A stretch of 64,000 bases of DNA from Hydractinia symbiolongicarpus (lineage: Eukaryota > Cnidaria > Hydrozoa > Anthoathecata > Hydractiniidae): positions 21,385,001-21,449,000 of the forward strand of contig NC_079875.1 of NCBI RefSeq assembly GCF_029227915.1, in the 5' to 3' direction. Below, one piece after another: positions 51,061 to 62,149 of the stretch; the first letter of the stretch is position 1, and each line of letters starts with the position of its first letter. A program made the translations under genes and the position numbers. The notes below the pieces were generated by a model. The model made no database searches. It was not told where the DNA came from and saw only the letters and a list, made by a program, of their open reading frames with translations.

Positions 51061-52429
51061 GTGTGAGGCCTTTATTAGACTGCATAAGGTCATATTACAG
51101 CCTTTATAGGACTGTGCACGTAGTTAAGAGTGTTCTAAGGCGACGGCGCTAATGAAAGCGACCTTAGACGTTGTAGCTCATTGAGACTGGAACGACTAGT
51201 CCAATGGTAACCTGCGCAGGGAGATAGAACCACGTGATTTACGTGCGAGGCTTTTATTAGACTGCAAAAGGCCATATTACAGCCTTTATAGCACTGTGCA
51301 CGCACTTAAGAGTGTTCTAAGGCAACGGCGCTAAGGAAAACCACTTGGGACGTTGTGGTGCATTGAGACTGGAACGACTAGTCCAATGGTAACCTGCGCA
51401 GGCAGAGGGAACCACCTGATTTACGTGTGAGGCCTTTATTAGACTGCAAAAGCCATACTACGGTATTTATAGGACTCTGCACGTAGTTAAGAGTGTTTTA
51501 AGGCCACGGCGCTAAGGAGAACTACTTGGAACGTTGTAGTGCATTGAGACTGGAATGAATAGTCCAATGGTAACCTGCGCAGGCAGAGGAAACCACGTGA
51601 TTTACGTGCGAGGTCTTTATTTGACTGCAAAGGGCCATATTACAGCCTTTATAGGACTGTGCACGCAGTTAAGAGTGTTTTAAGGCCACGGCACTAAGGA
51701 GAACTACTTGGAACGTTGTAGTGCAATGAGACTGGAAGGAATAGTCCAATGGTAAGCTGCGCAAGCAGATGAGACCACGTGATTTACGTGTGAGGCCTTT
51801 ATTAGACTGCAAAAGGCCATATTAAAGCCTTTATATGACTGTGCACGTAGTTAAGAGTGTTCTAAGGCGACGGCACTAATGAAAACGACTTGGGATGTTG
51901 TAGCGCATTGAGACTGGAACGACTAGTCCAATGGTAACCTGCACAGGCAGATGGAACCACGTGATTTACGTGTGAGGCCTTTATTAGACTGCATAAGGTC
52001 ATATTACAGGGTTTATAGGACTGTGCACGTAGTTAAGAGTGTACTAAGGCGACGGAGCTAATGAAACCGACCTTGGACGTTGTAGCGCATTGAGACTGGA
52101 ACGACTAGTCCAATGGTAACCTGCGCAAGAATATAGAACCACGTGATTTACGTGCAAGGCCTTTATTAGAGTGCAAAAGGCCATATTACAGCCTTTAAAG
52201 GACTTTGCACGTAGTTAAGAGTGTTCTAAGGCGACGGCGCTAATGAAAGCGACCTTAGACGTTGTAGCGCATTGAGACTGGAACGACTAGTCCAATGGTA
52301 ACCTGCGCAGGCAGATAGAACCACGTGATTTGCGTGCGAGGCTTTTATTAGACTGCAAAAGGCCATATTACAGCCTTTATAGCACTGTGCACGCACTTAA
52401 GAGTGTTGTAAGGCAACGGCGCTAATGAG

Positions 52430-53157
52430 AACGACTTGGGACGTTGTAGCGCATTGAGACTGGAAGGACAAGTCCAATGGTAATCGGCGCAGGCAGCTGA
52501 AACCGCGTGATTTACGTGTTAGGCCTTTATTGGACTGCAAAAGGCCATATTACAGCCCTTATAGGACTGCGCACGTAGTTAATAGTGTTCTAAGACGACG
52601 GCGTTAATGAAAGCGACTTTGGACGATGTAGTGCATTGAGACTGGATCGACTAGTCCAATGGTAACCTGCGAGGCTAGATGGAACCATGTGATTTACGTG
52701 CGAGGCCTTTATTAGACTGCAAAAGGCCATATTACAGCCTTTATAGGACTGTGCACGTAGTTAAGAGTGTTCTAAGGCAACGGGGCTAATGAAGACGACT
52801 TGGGACGTTGTCGCGCATTGAGACTGGAACGACTAATCCAATGGTAAACTGCGCAGGCAGGTGAAACCACGTGATTTACGTGTGAGGCCTTTATTAGACT
52901 GCAAAAGGCCATATTACAGCCTTTAAAGGACTGTGCACGTGGTTAAGAGTGTTCTAAGGCGACGGCGCTAATGAAAGCGAACTTGGACGTTGTGGCGCAT
53001 TGAGACTGGAACGACTAGTCCAATGGTAACTTGTCCAGGCAGATGGAACCACGTGATTTATGCGTGAGGCCTTTATTAGACTGCAAAAAGCCACATTACG
53101 GTCTTTATAGCACTGTGCACGTAGTTAAGAGTGTTCTAAGGCCATGGCGCTAAGGAA
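52430..53157 (+). repeat. Four-monomer (728 bp) tandem duplication, copy 1
   Basis: Offset exactly 728 bp (GGAAGGACAAGTCC at 52,462 and 53,190). Few differences are seen, such as CTGCGCACGTAG near 52,568 against CTGTGCACGTAG. Confidence 0.86.
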
Positions 53158-53885
53158 AACGACTTGGGACGTTGTAGCGCATTGAGACTGGAAGGACAAG
53201 TCCAATGGTAATCGGCGCAGGCAGCTGAAACCGCGTGATTTACGTGTTAGGCCTTTATTGGACTGCAAAAGGCCATATTACAGCCCTTATAGGACTGTGC
53301 ACGTAGTTAATAGTGTTCTAAGGCGACGGCGTTAATGAAAGCGACTTTGGACGATGTAGTGCATTGAGACTGGAACGACTAGTCCAATGGTAACCTGCGA
53401 GGCTAGATGGAACCATGTGATTTACGTGCGAGGCCTTTATTAGACTGCAAAAGGCCATATTACAGCCTTTATAGGACTGTGCACGTAGTTAAGAGTGTTC
53501 TAAGGCAACGGGGCTAATGAAGACAACTTGGGACGTTGTCGCGCATTGAGACTGGAACGACTAATCCAATGGTAAACTGCGCAGGCAGGTGAAACCACGT
53601 GATTTACGTGTGAGGCCTTTATTAGACTGCAAAAGGCCATATTACAGCCTTTAAAGGACTGTGCACGTGGTTAAGAGTGTTCTAAGGCGACGGCGCTAAT
53701 GAAAGCGAACTTGGACGTTGTGGCGCATTGAGACTGGAACGACTAGTCCAATGGTAACTTGTCCAGGCAGATGGAACCACGTGATTTATGCGTGAGGCCT
53801 TTATTAGACTGCAAAAGGCCACATTACGGTCTTTATAGCACTGTGCACGTAGTTAAGAGTGTTCTAAGGCCATGGCGCTAAGGAA
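53158..53885 (+). repeat. Four-monomer (728 bp) tandem duplication, copy 2
   Basis: Second copy, ending where GGAAAACCACTTTGAAAG replaces GGAAAACGACTTGGGACG. It overlaps the start of the 53.37-54.89 kb duplicate of 47.06-48.76 kb. Confidence 0.86.
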
Positions 53886-54519
53886 AACCACTTTGAAAGT
53901 TGTAGTGCATTGAGACTGGAAGGAATAGTCCAATGGTAACCTGCGCAGGGAGATGGAGCGGCGTGATTTAAGTGTGCGTCCTTTATTAGACTGCAAAAGG
54001 CCATATTACGGTTTTTATAGCACTGTGCACGTAGTTAAGAGTGTTCTAAGGCCACGGCGCTAATGAAGAAGACTTGGGACGTTGTAGTGCATTGACAATG
54101 GAAGAAATATTCCAATGGTAACCGGCGCAGGCAACTCAAACTGCGTGATTTAAGTGTGCGGCCTTTATAAGACTGCAAAAGGCCATACTACGGTCATTAT
54201 AGGACTGTGCACGTAGTTAAGAGAGTTCTAAGGCCACGGCGCTAAGGAAAACCAGTTGGAACGTTGTAGTGCTTTGAGACTGGAAGGACTAGTCCAATGG
54301 TAAGCTGCGCAGGCAGATGGAACCTCGTGATTTACGTGTGAGGTCTTTATTTGACTGCAAAAGGCCATATTACAGCCTTTATAGGACTGTGCACGCAGTT
54401 AAGAGTGTTCTAAAGCCACGGCGCTAAGGAAAACAACTTGGAACATTGTAGTGCAATGAGACTGGAAGGAATAAGCCAATGGTAAGCTGTGCAGGCAGAT
54501 GGAACCTCGTGATTTACGT

Positions 54520-55122
54520 GTGAGGTCTTTATTAGACTGCAAAAGGCCATATTACAGCCTTTATAGGACGATGCACGTAGTTAAGAGTGTTGTAAAGCGA
54601 TGGCGCTAAGGAAAACGACTTGGGACGTTGTATCACATTGAGACTTGAAGGACTAGTCCAATGGTAACCTGCGCAGACAGGTGAAACCACGTGATTTACG
54701 TGTGAGGCCTTTATTAGACTGCAAAAGGCCATGTTACAGCCTTTATAGGGCTGTGCACGTAGTTAAGAGTGTTCTAAGGCGACGGCACTAATGAAAACGA
54801 CTTGGGATGTTGTAGCGCATTGAGACTGGAACGACTAGTCCAATGATAACCTGCGCAGGCAGATGGAACCTCGTGATTTACGTGTGAGGTCTTTATTAGA
54901 CTGCAAAAGGCCATATTACAGCCTTTATAGGACGATGCACGTAGTTAAGAGTGTTGTAAAGCGATGGCGCTAACGAAAACGACTTGGGACGTTGTATCAC
55001 ATTGAGACTTGAAGGACTAGTCCAATGGTAACCTGCGCAGACAGGTGAAACCACGTGATTTACGTGTGAGGCCTTTATTAGACTGCAAAAGGCCATGTTA
55101 CAGCCTTTATAGGGCTGTGCAC
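54520..55122 (+). repeat. Two-monomer duplication (364 bp offset), ~1.7 copies
   Basis: About 54,520-54,883 is followed by a second, partial copy to about 55,122 (54,532/54,896). One difference is GGCGCTAACG near 54,970 against GGCGCTAAGG. It is embedded in the larger 47 kb/54 kb duplication, where the 48 kb counterpart has a single copy, so this step is younger. Confidence 0.82.
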
Positions 55123-55233
55123 TTAGTTAAGAGTGTTCTAATGCCACGGCGCTAAAGAGAACCAGTTGGAGCGTTGTAGTGCTTTGAGACTGGAAGGAAT
55201 AGTCCAATGGTAAGCTGCGCAGGCAGATGAAAC

Positions 55234-55248
55234 CACGTGATTTACGTG
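55234..55248. other. Dyad CACGT-N5-ACGTG with CACGTG box (one example)
   Basis: CACGT at 55,234-55,238 and ACGTG at 55,244-55,248 are exact inverted repeats around a 5 bp spacer, and the left half also forms the palindrome CACGTG, the core of E-box/G-box sites bound by bHLH-type proteins in animals and plants. The element is present in many monomers but altered in others (GCGTGATTTAAGTG, TCGTGATTTACGTG, CACGTGATTTATGCG forms). Whether any protein binds here cannot be told from sequence; a box that recurs every few hundred bases in a satellite may simply be hitch-hiking. Confidence 0.6.
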
Positions 55249-55251
55249 TGA

Positions 55252-55290
55252 GGCCTTTATTAGACTGCAAAAGGCCATATTACAGCCTTT
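55252..55290. other. Two competing short hairpins sharing AAAGGC
   Basis: GGCCTTT (55,252-55,258) can pair with AAAGGCC (55,270-55,276) across an 11-base loop. The same AAAGGC (55,270-55,275) can instead pair with GCCTTT (55,285-55,290) across a 9-base loop. The two stems are therefore mutually exclusive. The pattern is kept in most monomers; variants with AAAAGGTC or AGGTCTTT weaken one stem. This is seen directly; formation of either hairpin in DNA or in a satellite transcript is inference. Confidence 0.6.
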
Positions 55291-55377
55291 ATAGGACGAT
55301 GCACGTAGTTAAGAGTGTTGTAAAGCGACGGCGCTAAGGAAAACGACTTGGGACGTTCTACCACATTGAGACTTGAA

Positions 55378-55387
55378 GGACTAGTCC
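55378..55387. other. 10 bp palindrome GGACTAGTCC at the monomer phase point
   Basis: A perfect 10 bp palindrome. At the homologous site other monomers carry a different perfect palindrome, GGAATATTCC (for example 46,702-46,711 and, in the inverted arm, 5-14), while many carry the non-palindromic intermediate GGAATAGTCC or CGACTAGTCC. The position is thus one of the main subtype markers. Confidence 0.6.
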
Positions 55388-55585
55388 AATGGTAACCGGC
55401 GCAGGCAACTCAAATTGCGTGATTTAAGTGTGAGGCCTTTATTAGACTGCAAAAGGTCATTTTACAGCATTTATAGGACTGTGCACGTAGTTAAGAGTGT
55501 TCTAAGGCGACGGAGCTAATGAAAACGACTTGGGACGTTGAATCGCAATGATACTGGAACGACTAGTCCAATGGTAAACTGCAAA

Positions 55586-56866
55586 AGCAGCTAAAACCAC
55601 GTGATTTACGTGTGAGGTCTTTATTGGGCTGCAAAAGGCCATAATACGGTCGTCATAGGGCTGTGCACGTAATTAAGAGAGTTCTGAGGCCACGGCGCTA
55701 AGGAGAACCACTTGGAACGTTGTTGTGCATTGAGACTGGAAGGAATAGTCAATTGGTAACCTGCGCAGGCAGATAGAACCTCGTGATTTACGTGTGAGGT
55801 CTTTATTTGACTGCAAAAGGTCATATTACAGCCTTTATAGGACTGTGCACGTAGTTAAGAGTGTTCTAAGTCGACGGCACTAATGAAAACGACTTGGGAT
55901 GTTGTAGCGCATTGAGACTGGAACGACTAGTCCAATGATAACCTGCGCAGGCAGATGGAACCTCGTGATTTACGTGTGAGGTCTTTATTTGACTGCAAAA
56001 GGCCATATTACAGCCTTTATAGGACTGTGCACGCAGTTAAGAGTGTTCTAAAGCCACGGCGCTAAGGAAAACGACTTGGGACGTTGTAGCACATTGAGAC
56101 TGGAAAGACTAGTCCAATGGTAAGCTGCGCAGGCAGATGCAACCTCGTGATTTACGTGTGAGGTCTTTATTTGACTGCAAAAGGCCATATTTCAGCCTTT
56201 ATAGGACTGTGCACGCAGTTAAGAGTGTTCTAAAGCCACGGCGCTAAGGAAAACAACTTGGAACGTTGTAGTGCAATGAGACTGGAAGGAATAGTCCAAT
56301 GGTAAGCTGTGCAGGCAGATGGAACCTCGTGATTTACGTGTGAGGTCTTTATTGGGCTGCAAAAGGCCATAATACGGTCGTCATAGGGCTGTGCACGTAA
56401 TTAAGAGAGTTCTGAGGCCACGGCGCTAAGGAGAACCACTTGAAACGTTGTTGTGCATTGAGACTGGAAGGAATAGTCAATTGGTAACCTGCGCAGGCAG
56501 ATAGAACCTCGTGATTTACGTGTGAGGTCTTTATTTGACTGCAAAAGGTCATATTACAGCCTTTATAGGACTGTGCACGTAGTTAAGAGTGTTCTAAGGC
56601 GACGGCACTAATGAAAACGACTTGGGATGTTGTAGCGCATTGAGACTGGAACGACTAGTCCAATGATAACCTGCGCAGGCAGATGGAACCTCGTGATTTA
56701 CGTGTGAGGTCTTTATTTGACTGCAAAAGGCCATATTACAGCCTTTATAGGACTGTGCACGCAGTTAAGAGTGTTCTAAAGCCACGGCGCTAAGGAAAAC
56801 GACTTGGGACGTTGTAGCACATTGAGACTGGAAAGACTAGTCCAATGGTAAGCTGCGCAGGCAGAT
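55586..56866 (+). repeat. Four-monomer (728 bp) duplication, ~1.75 copies
   Basis: About 55,586-56,313 is followed by a partial second copy to about 56,866 (55,621/56,349). Comparison with 60.26-62.15 kb, which has one copy (offsets 5,072 before and 4,344 after, difference 728), shows the two blocks differ by exactly this tandem step. Confidence 0.85.
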
Positions 56867-57499
56867 GAAACCACGTGGTTTATGCGTGAGGCCTTTATTA
56901 GACTGCAAAAGGCCACATTACGGTCTTTATAGCACTGTGCGCGTAGTTAAGAGTGTTCTAAAGCCATGGCGCTAAGGAAAACCACTTTGAAAGTTGTAGT
57001 GCATTGAGACTGGAAGGAATAGTCCAATGGTAACCTGCGCAGGGAGATGGAGCGGCGTGATTTAAGTGTGCGTCCTTTATTAGACTGCAAAAGGCCATAT
57101 TACGGTCTTTATAGCACTGTGCACGTAGTTAAGAGTGTTCTAAGGCAACGGCGCTAATGAAGAAGACTTGGGACGTTGTAGTGCATTGACAATGGAAGAA
57201 ATATTCCAATGGTAACCGGCGCAGGCAACTCAAACTGCGTGATTTAAGTGTGCGGCCTTTATAAGACTGCAAAAGGCCATACTACGGTCTTTATAGGACT
57301 GTGCACGTAGTTAAGAGAGTTCTAAGGCCACTGCGCTAAGGAAAACCAGTTGGAACGTTGTAGTGCTTTGAGACTGGAAGGAATAGTTCAATGGTAAGCT
57401 GCGCAGGCAGATGAAACCACGTGATTTACGTGTGAGGCCTTTATTAGACTGCAAAAGGCCATATTACAGTCTTTATAGGACGATGCACGTAGTTAAGAG

Positions 57500-60261
57500 T
57501 GTTGTAAAGCGATGGCGCTAAGGAAAATGATTTGGGACGTTGTACCACATTGAGACTTGAAGGACTAGTCCAATGGTAAGCTGCGCAGGCAGATGCAACC
57601 TCGTGATTTACGTGTGAGGTCTTTATTTGACTGCAAAAGGCCATATTACAGCCTTATAGGACTGTGCACGCAGTTAAGAGTGTTCTAAAGCCACGGCGCT
57701 AAGGAAAACAACTTGGAACGTTGTAGTGCAATGAGACTGAAAGAAATAGTCTAATGGTAAGCTGTGCAGGCAGATGGAACCTCGTGATTTACGTGTGAGG
57801 TCTTTATTAGACTGCAAAAGGCCATATTACAGCCTTTATAGGACGATGCACGTAGTTAAGAGTGTTGTAAAGCGATGGCGCTAAGGAAAACGACTTGGGA
57901 CGTTGTATCACATTGAGACTTGAAGGACTAGTCCAATGGTAACCTGCGCAGACAGGTGAAACCACGTGATTTACGTGTGAGGTCTTTATTTGACTACAAA
58001 AGGCCATATTACAGCCTTTATAGGACTGTGCACGCAGTTAAGAGTGTTCTAAAGCCACGGCGCTAAGGAAAACGACTTGGGACGTTGTAGCACATTGAGA
58101 CTGGAAAGACTAGTCCAATGGTAAGCTGCGCAGGCAGATGAAACCACGTGATTTACGTGTAAGGTCTATATTAGACTGCAAAAGGCCATACTACAGTCTT
58201 TATAGGACTGTGCACGTAGTTAAGAGTGTTCTAATGCCACGGCGCTAAAGAGAACCAGTTGGAGCGTTGTAGTGCTTTGAGACTGGAAGGAATAGTCCAA
58301 TGGTAAGCTGCGCAGGCAGATGAAACCACGTGATTTACGTGTGAGGCCTTTATTAGACTGCAAAAGGCCATATTACAGCCTTTATAGGACGATGCACGTA
58401 GTTAAGAGTGTTGTAAAGCGACGGCGCTAAGGAAAACGACTTGGGACGTTCTACCACATTGAGACTTGAAGGACTAGTCCAATGGTAACCGGCGCAGGCA
58501 ACTCAAATTGCGTGATTTAAGTGTGAGGCCTTTATTAGACTGCAAAAGGTCATATTACAGCATTTATAGGACTGTGCACGTAGTTAAGAGTGTTCTAAGG
58601 CGACAGAGCTAATGAAAACGACTTGGGACGTTGAATCGCAATGATACTGGAACGACTAGTCCAATGGTAAACTGCAAAAGCAGCTAAAACCACGTGATTT
58701 ACGTGTGAGGTCTTTATTGGGCTGCAAAAGGCCATAATACGGTCGTCATAGGGCTGTGCACGTAAGTAAGAGTGTTGTAAAGCGATGGCGCTAAGGAAAA
58801 CGACTTGGGACGTTGTAACACATTGAGACTTGAAGCAGACAGGTGAAACCACGTGATTTACGTGTGAGGCCTTTATTAGACTGCAAAAGGCCATACTACG
58901 GTCTTTATAGGACTCTACACGTAGTTAAGAGTGTTTTAAGGCCACGGCGCTAAGGAGAACTACTTGGAACGTTGTAGTGCAATGACACTGGAATGAATAG
59001 TCCAATGGTAAGCTGTGCAGGCAGGTGAAACCACGTGATTTACGTGTGAGGCCTTTATTAGACTTCAAAAGGCCATATTACAGCCTTTATAGGACGATGC
59101 ACGTAGTTAAGAGTGTTGAAAAGCGACGGCGCTAAGGAAAACTACTTGGAACGTTGTACCACATTGAGACTTGAAGGACTAGTCCAATGGTAACCTGCGC
59201 AGGCAGATGGAACCTCGTGATTTACGTGTGAGGTCTTTATTAGACTGCAAAAGGCAATATTACAGCCTTTATAGGGCTGTGCACGTAGTTAAAAGTGTTC
59301 TAAGGCGACTGCACTAATGAAAACGACTTGGGATGCAGTAGCGCATTGAGACTGGAACAACTAGTCCAATGGTAACCTGCGCAGGCAGATGGAACCTCGT
59401 GATTTACGTGTGAGGTCTTTATTTGACTGCAAAAGGCCGTATTACAGCCTTTATAGGACTGTGCACGCAGTTAAGAGTGTTCTAAAGCCACGGCGCTAAG
59501 GAAAACAACTTGGGACGTTGTAGCACACTGAGACTGGAAAGGCTAGTCCAATGGTAACCGGCGCAGGCAACTCAAACCGCGTGATTTAAGTGTGCGGCCT
59601 TTATAAGACTGCAAAAGGCCATACTACGGTCTTTATAGGACTGTGCAAGTAGTTAAGAGAGTTCTAAGGCCACGGCGCTAAGGAAAACCAGTTGGAACGT
59701 TGTAGTGCTTTGAGACTGAAAGGAATAGTCCAATGGTAACCTGCGCAGCCAGGTGAAACCACGTGATTTACGTGTGAGGCCTTTATTAGACTGCAAAAGG
59801 CCATATTACAGCCTTTATAGGACGATGCACGTAGTTAAGAGTGTTCTAAGGCCACGGCGCTAAAGAGAACTACTTGGAACGTTGTAGTGCAAATAGACTG
59901 GAAGGAATAGTCCAATGGTAAGCTGCGCAGGCAGGTGAAACCACGTGATTTACGTGTGAGGCCTTTATTAGACTGCAAAAGGCCATGTTACAGCCTTTAT
60001 AGGGCTGTGCACGTAGTTAAGAGTGTTCTAAGGCGACGGCACTAATGAAAACGACTTGGGATGTTGTAGCGCATTGAGACTGGAACGACTAGTCCAATGA
60101 TAACCTGCGCAGGCAGATGGAACCTCGTGATTTACGTGTGAGGTCTTTATTAGACTGCAAAAGGCCATATTACAGCCTTTATAGGACGATGCACGTAGTT
60201 AAGAGTGTTGTAAAGCGATGGCGCTAAGGAAAACGACTTGGGACGTTGTATCACATTGAGA
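57500..60261 (+). repeat. Mosaic satellite region
   Basis: Satellite only. About 58,223-58,753 copies 55,130-55,660 (offset 3,093 bp). One 159 bp type monomer lies at 58,835, close to a recombinant-looking GTGCACGTAAGTAAG near 58,757. No other sequence is seen. Confidence 0.8.
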
Positions 60262-62149
60262 CTTGAAGGAATAGTCCAATGGTAAGCTGCGCAGGCAGAT
60301 GAAACCACGTGATTTACGTGTGAGGCCTTTATTAGACTGCAAAAGGCCATATTACAGCCTTTATAGGACGATGCACGTAGTTAAGAGTGTTGTAAAGCGA
60401 CGGCGCTAAGGAAAACGACTTGGGACGTTCTACCACATTGAGACTTGAAGGACTAGTCCAATGGTAACCGGCGCAGGCAACTCAAATTGCGTGATTTAAG
60501 TGTGAGGCCTTTATTAGACTGCAAAAGGTCATTTTACAGCATTTATAGGACTGTGCACGTAGTTAAGAGTGTTCTAAGGCGACGGAGCTAATGAAAACGA
60601 CTTGGGACGTTGAATCGCAATGATACTGGAACGACTAGTCCAATGGTAAACTGCAAAAGCAGCTAAAACCACGTGATTTACGTGTGAGGTCTTTATTGGG
60701 CTGCAAAAGGCCATAATACGGTCGTCATAGGGCTGTGCACGTAATTAAGAGAGTTCTGAGGCCACGGCGCTAAGGAGAACCACTTGGAACGTTGTTGTGC
60801 ATTGAGACTGGAAGGAATAGTCAATTGGTAACCTGCGCAGGCAGATAGAACCTCGTGATTTACGTGTGAGGTCTTTATTTGACTGCAAAAGGTCATATTA
60901 CAGCCTTTATAGGACTGTGCACGTAGTTAAGAGTGTTCTAAGGCGACGGCACTAATGAAAACGACTTGGGATGTTGTAGCGCATTGAGACTGGAACGACT
61001 AGTCCAATGATAACCTGCGCAGGCAGATGGAACCTCGTGATTTACGTGTGAGGTCTTTATTTGACTGCAAAAGGCCATATTACAGCCTTTATAGGACTGT
61101 GCACGCAGTTAAGAGTGTTCTAAAGCCACGGCGCTAAGGAAAACGACTTGGGACGTTGTAGCACATTGAGACTGGAAAGACTAGTCCAATGGTAAGCTGC
61201 GCAGGCAGATGAAACCACGTGATTTATGCGTGAGGCCTTTATTAGACTGCAAAAGGCCACATTACGGTCTTTATAGCACTGTGCACGTAGTTAAGAGTGT
61301 TCTAAGGCCATGGCGCTAAGGAAAACCACTTTGAAAGTTGTAGTGCATTGAGACTGGAAGGAATAGTCCAATGGTAACCTGCGCAGGGAGATGGAGCGGC
61401 GTGATTTAAGTGTGCGTCCTTTATTAGACTGCAAAAGGCCATATTACGGTCTTTATAGCACTGTGCACGTAGTTAAGAGTGTTCTAAGGCAACGGCGCTA
61501 ATGAAGAAGACTTGGGACGTTGTAGTGCATTGACAATGGAAGAAATATTCCAATGGTAACCGGCGCAGGCAACTCAAACTGCGTGATTTAAGTGTGCGGC
61601 CTTTATAAGACTGCAAAAGGCCATACTACGGTCTTTATAGGACTGTGCACGTAGTTAAGAGAGTTCTAAGGCCACGGCGCTAAGGAAAACCAGTTGGAAC
61701 GTTGTAGTGCTTTGAGACTGGAAGGAATAGTTCAATGGTAAGCTGCGCAGGCAGATGAAACCACGTGATTTACGTGTGAGGCCTTTATTAGACTGCAAAA
61801 GGCCATATTACAGCCTTTATAGGACGATGCACGTAGTTAAGAGTGTTGTATAGCGATGGCGATAAGGAAAATGATTTGGGACGTTGTACCACATTGAGAC
61901 TTGAAGGACTAGTCCAATGGTAAGCTGCGCAGGCAGATGCAACCTCGTGATTTACGTGTGAGGTCTTTATTTGACTGCAAAAGGCCATATTACAGCCTTT
62001 ATAGGACTGTGCACGCAGTTAAGAGTGTTCTAAAGCCACGGCGCTAAGGAAAACAACTTGGAACGTTGTAGTGCAATGAGACTGGAAGGAATAGTCCAAT
62101 GGTAAGCTGTGCAGGCAGATGGAACCTCGTGATTTACGTGTGAGGTCTT
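60262..62149 (+). repeat. Ten-monomer repeat (1,820 bp offset), copy 1
   Basis: Recurs at exactly 1,820 bp (60,693/62,513), ten perfect register units, from about 60,330. The same order is found at 55.2-57.8 kb with the 728 bp duplication removed. Typical markers are GACGTTCTACCACATTG and GAATCGCAATGATACTGG. Confidence 0.86.

Larger units (their letters stand above)
55196..55377 (+). repeat. Representative full-length monomer (182 bp)
   Basis: This copy is chosen as a reference because it is exactly 182 bp and keeps all the small symmetric elements. In order: GGAATAGTCC at 55,196-55,205; the box CACGTG at 55,234-55,239 inside a CACGT-N5-ACGTG dyad; GGCCTTT at 55,252-55,258; AAAGGCC at 55,270-55,276; GCCTTT at 55,285-55,290; then a GCACGTAGTTAAGAG-type block, a CGGCGCTAA block and an ACTTGGGACGTT block. 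The next monomer begins with the perfect palindrome GGACTAGTCC at 55,378. The phase is arbitrary. Relative to this phase, most variation between subtypes lies in the first third, around the CACGTG box. Confidence 0.9.

Noticed and set aside
55234-55239. Promoter or transcription factor site (E-box/G-box CACGTG) driving transcription
   Set aside because: The hexamer alone is weak evidence, and no associated promoter elements or gene are present. It is kept only as a description of monomer symmetry.
55252-55276. Rho-independent terminator (GGCCTTT...AAAGGCC stem)
   Set aside because: The stem is only 7 bp, there is no following T tract, and the context is eukaryotic-type satellite DNA.
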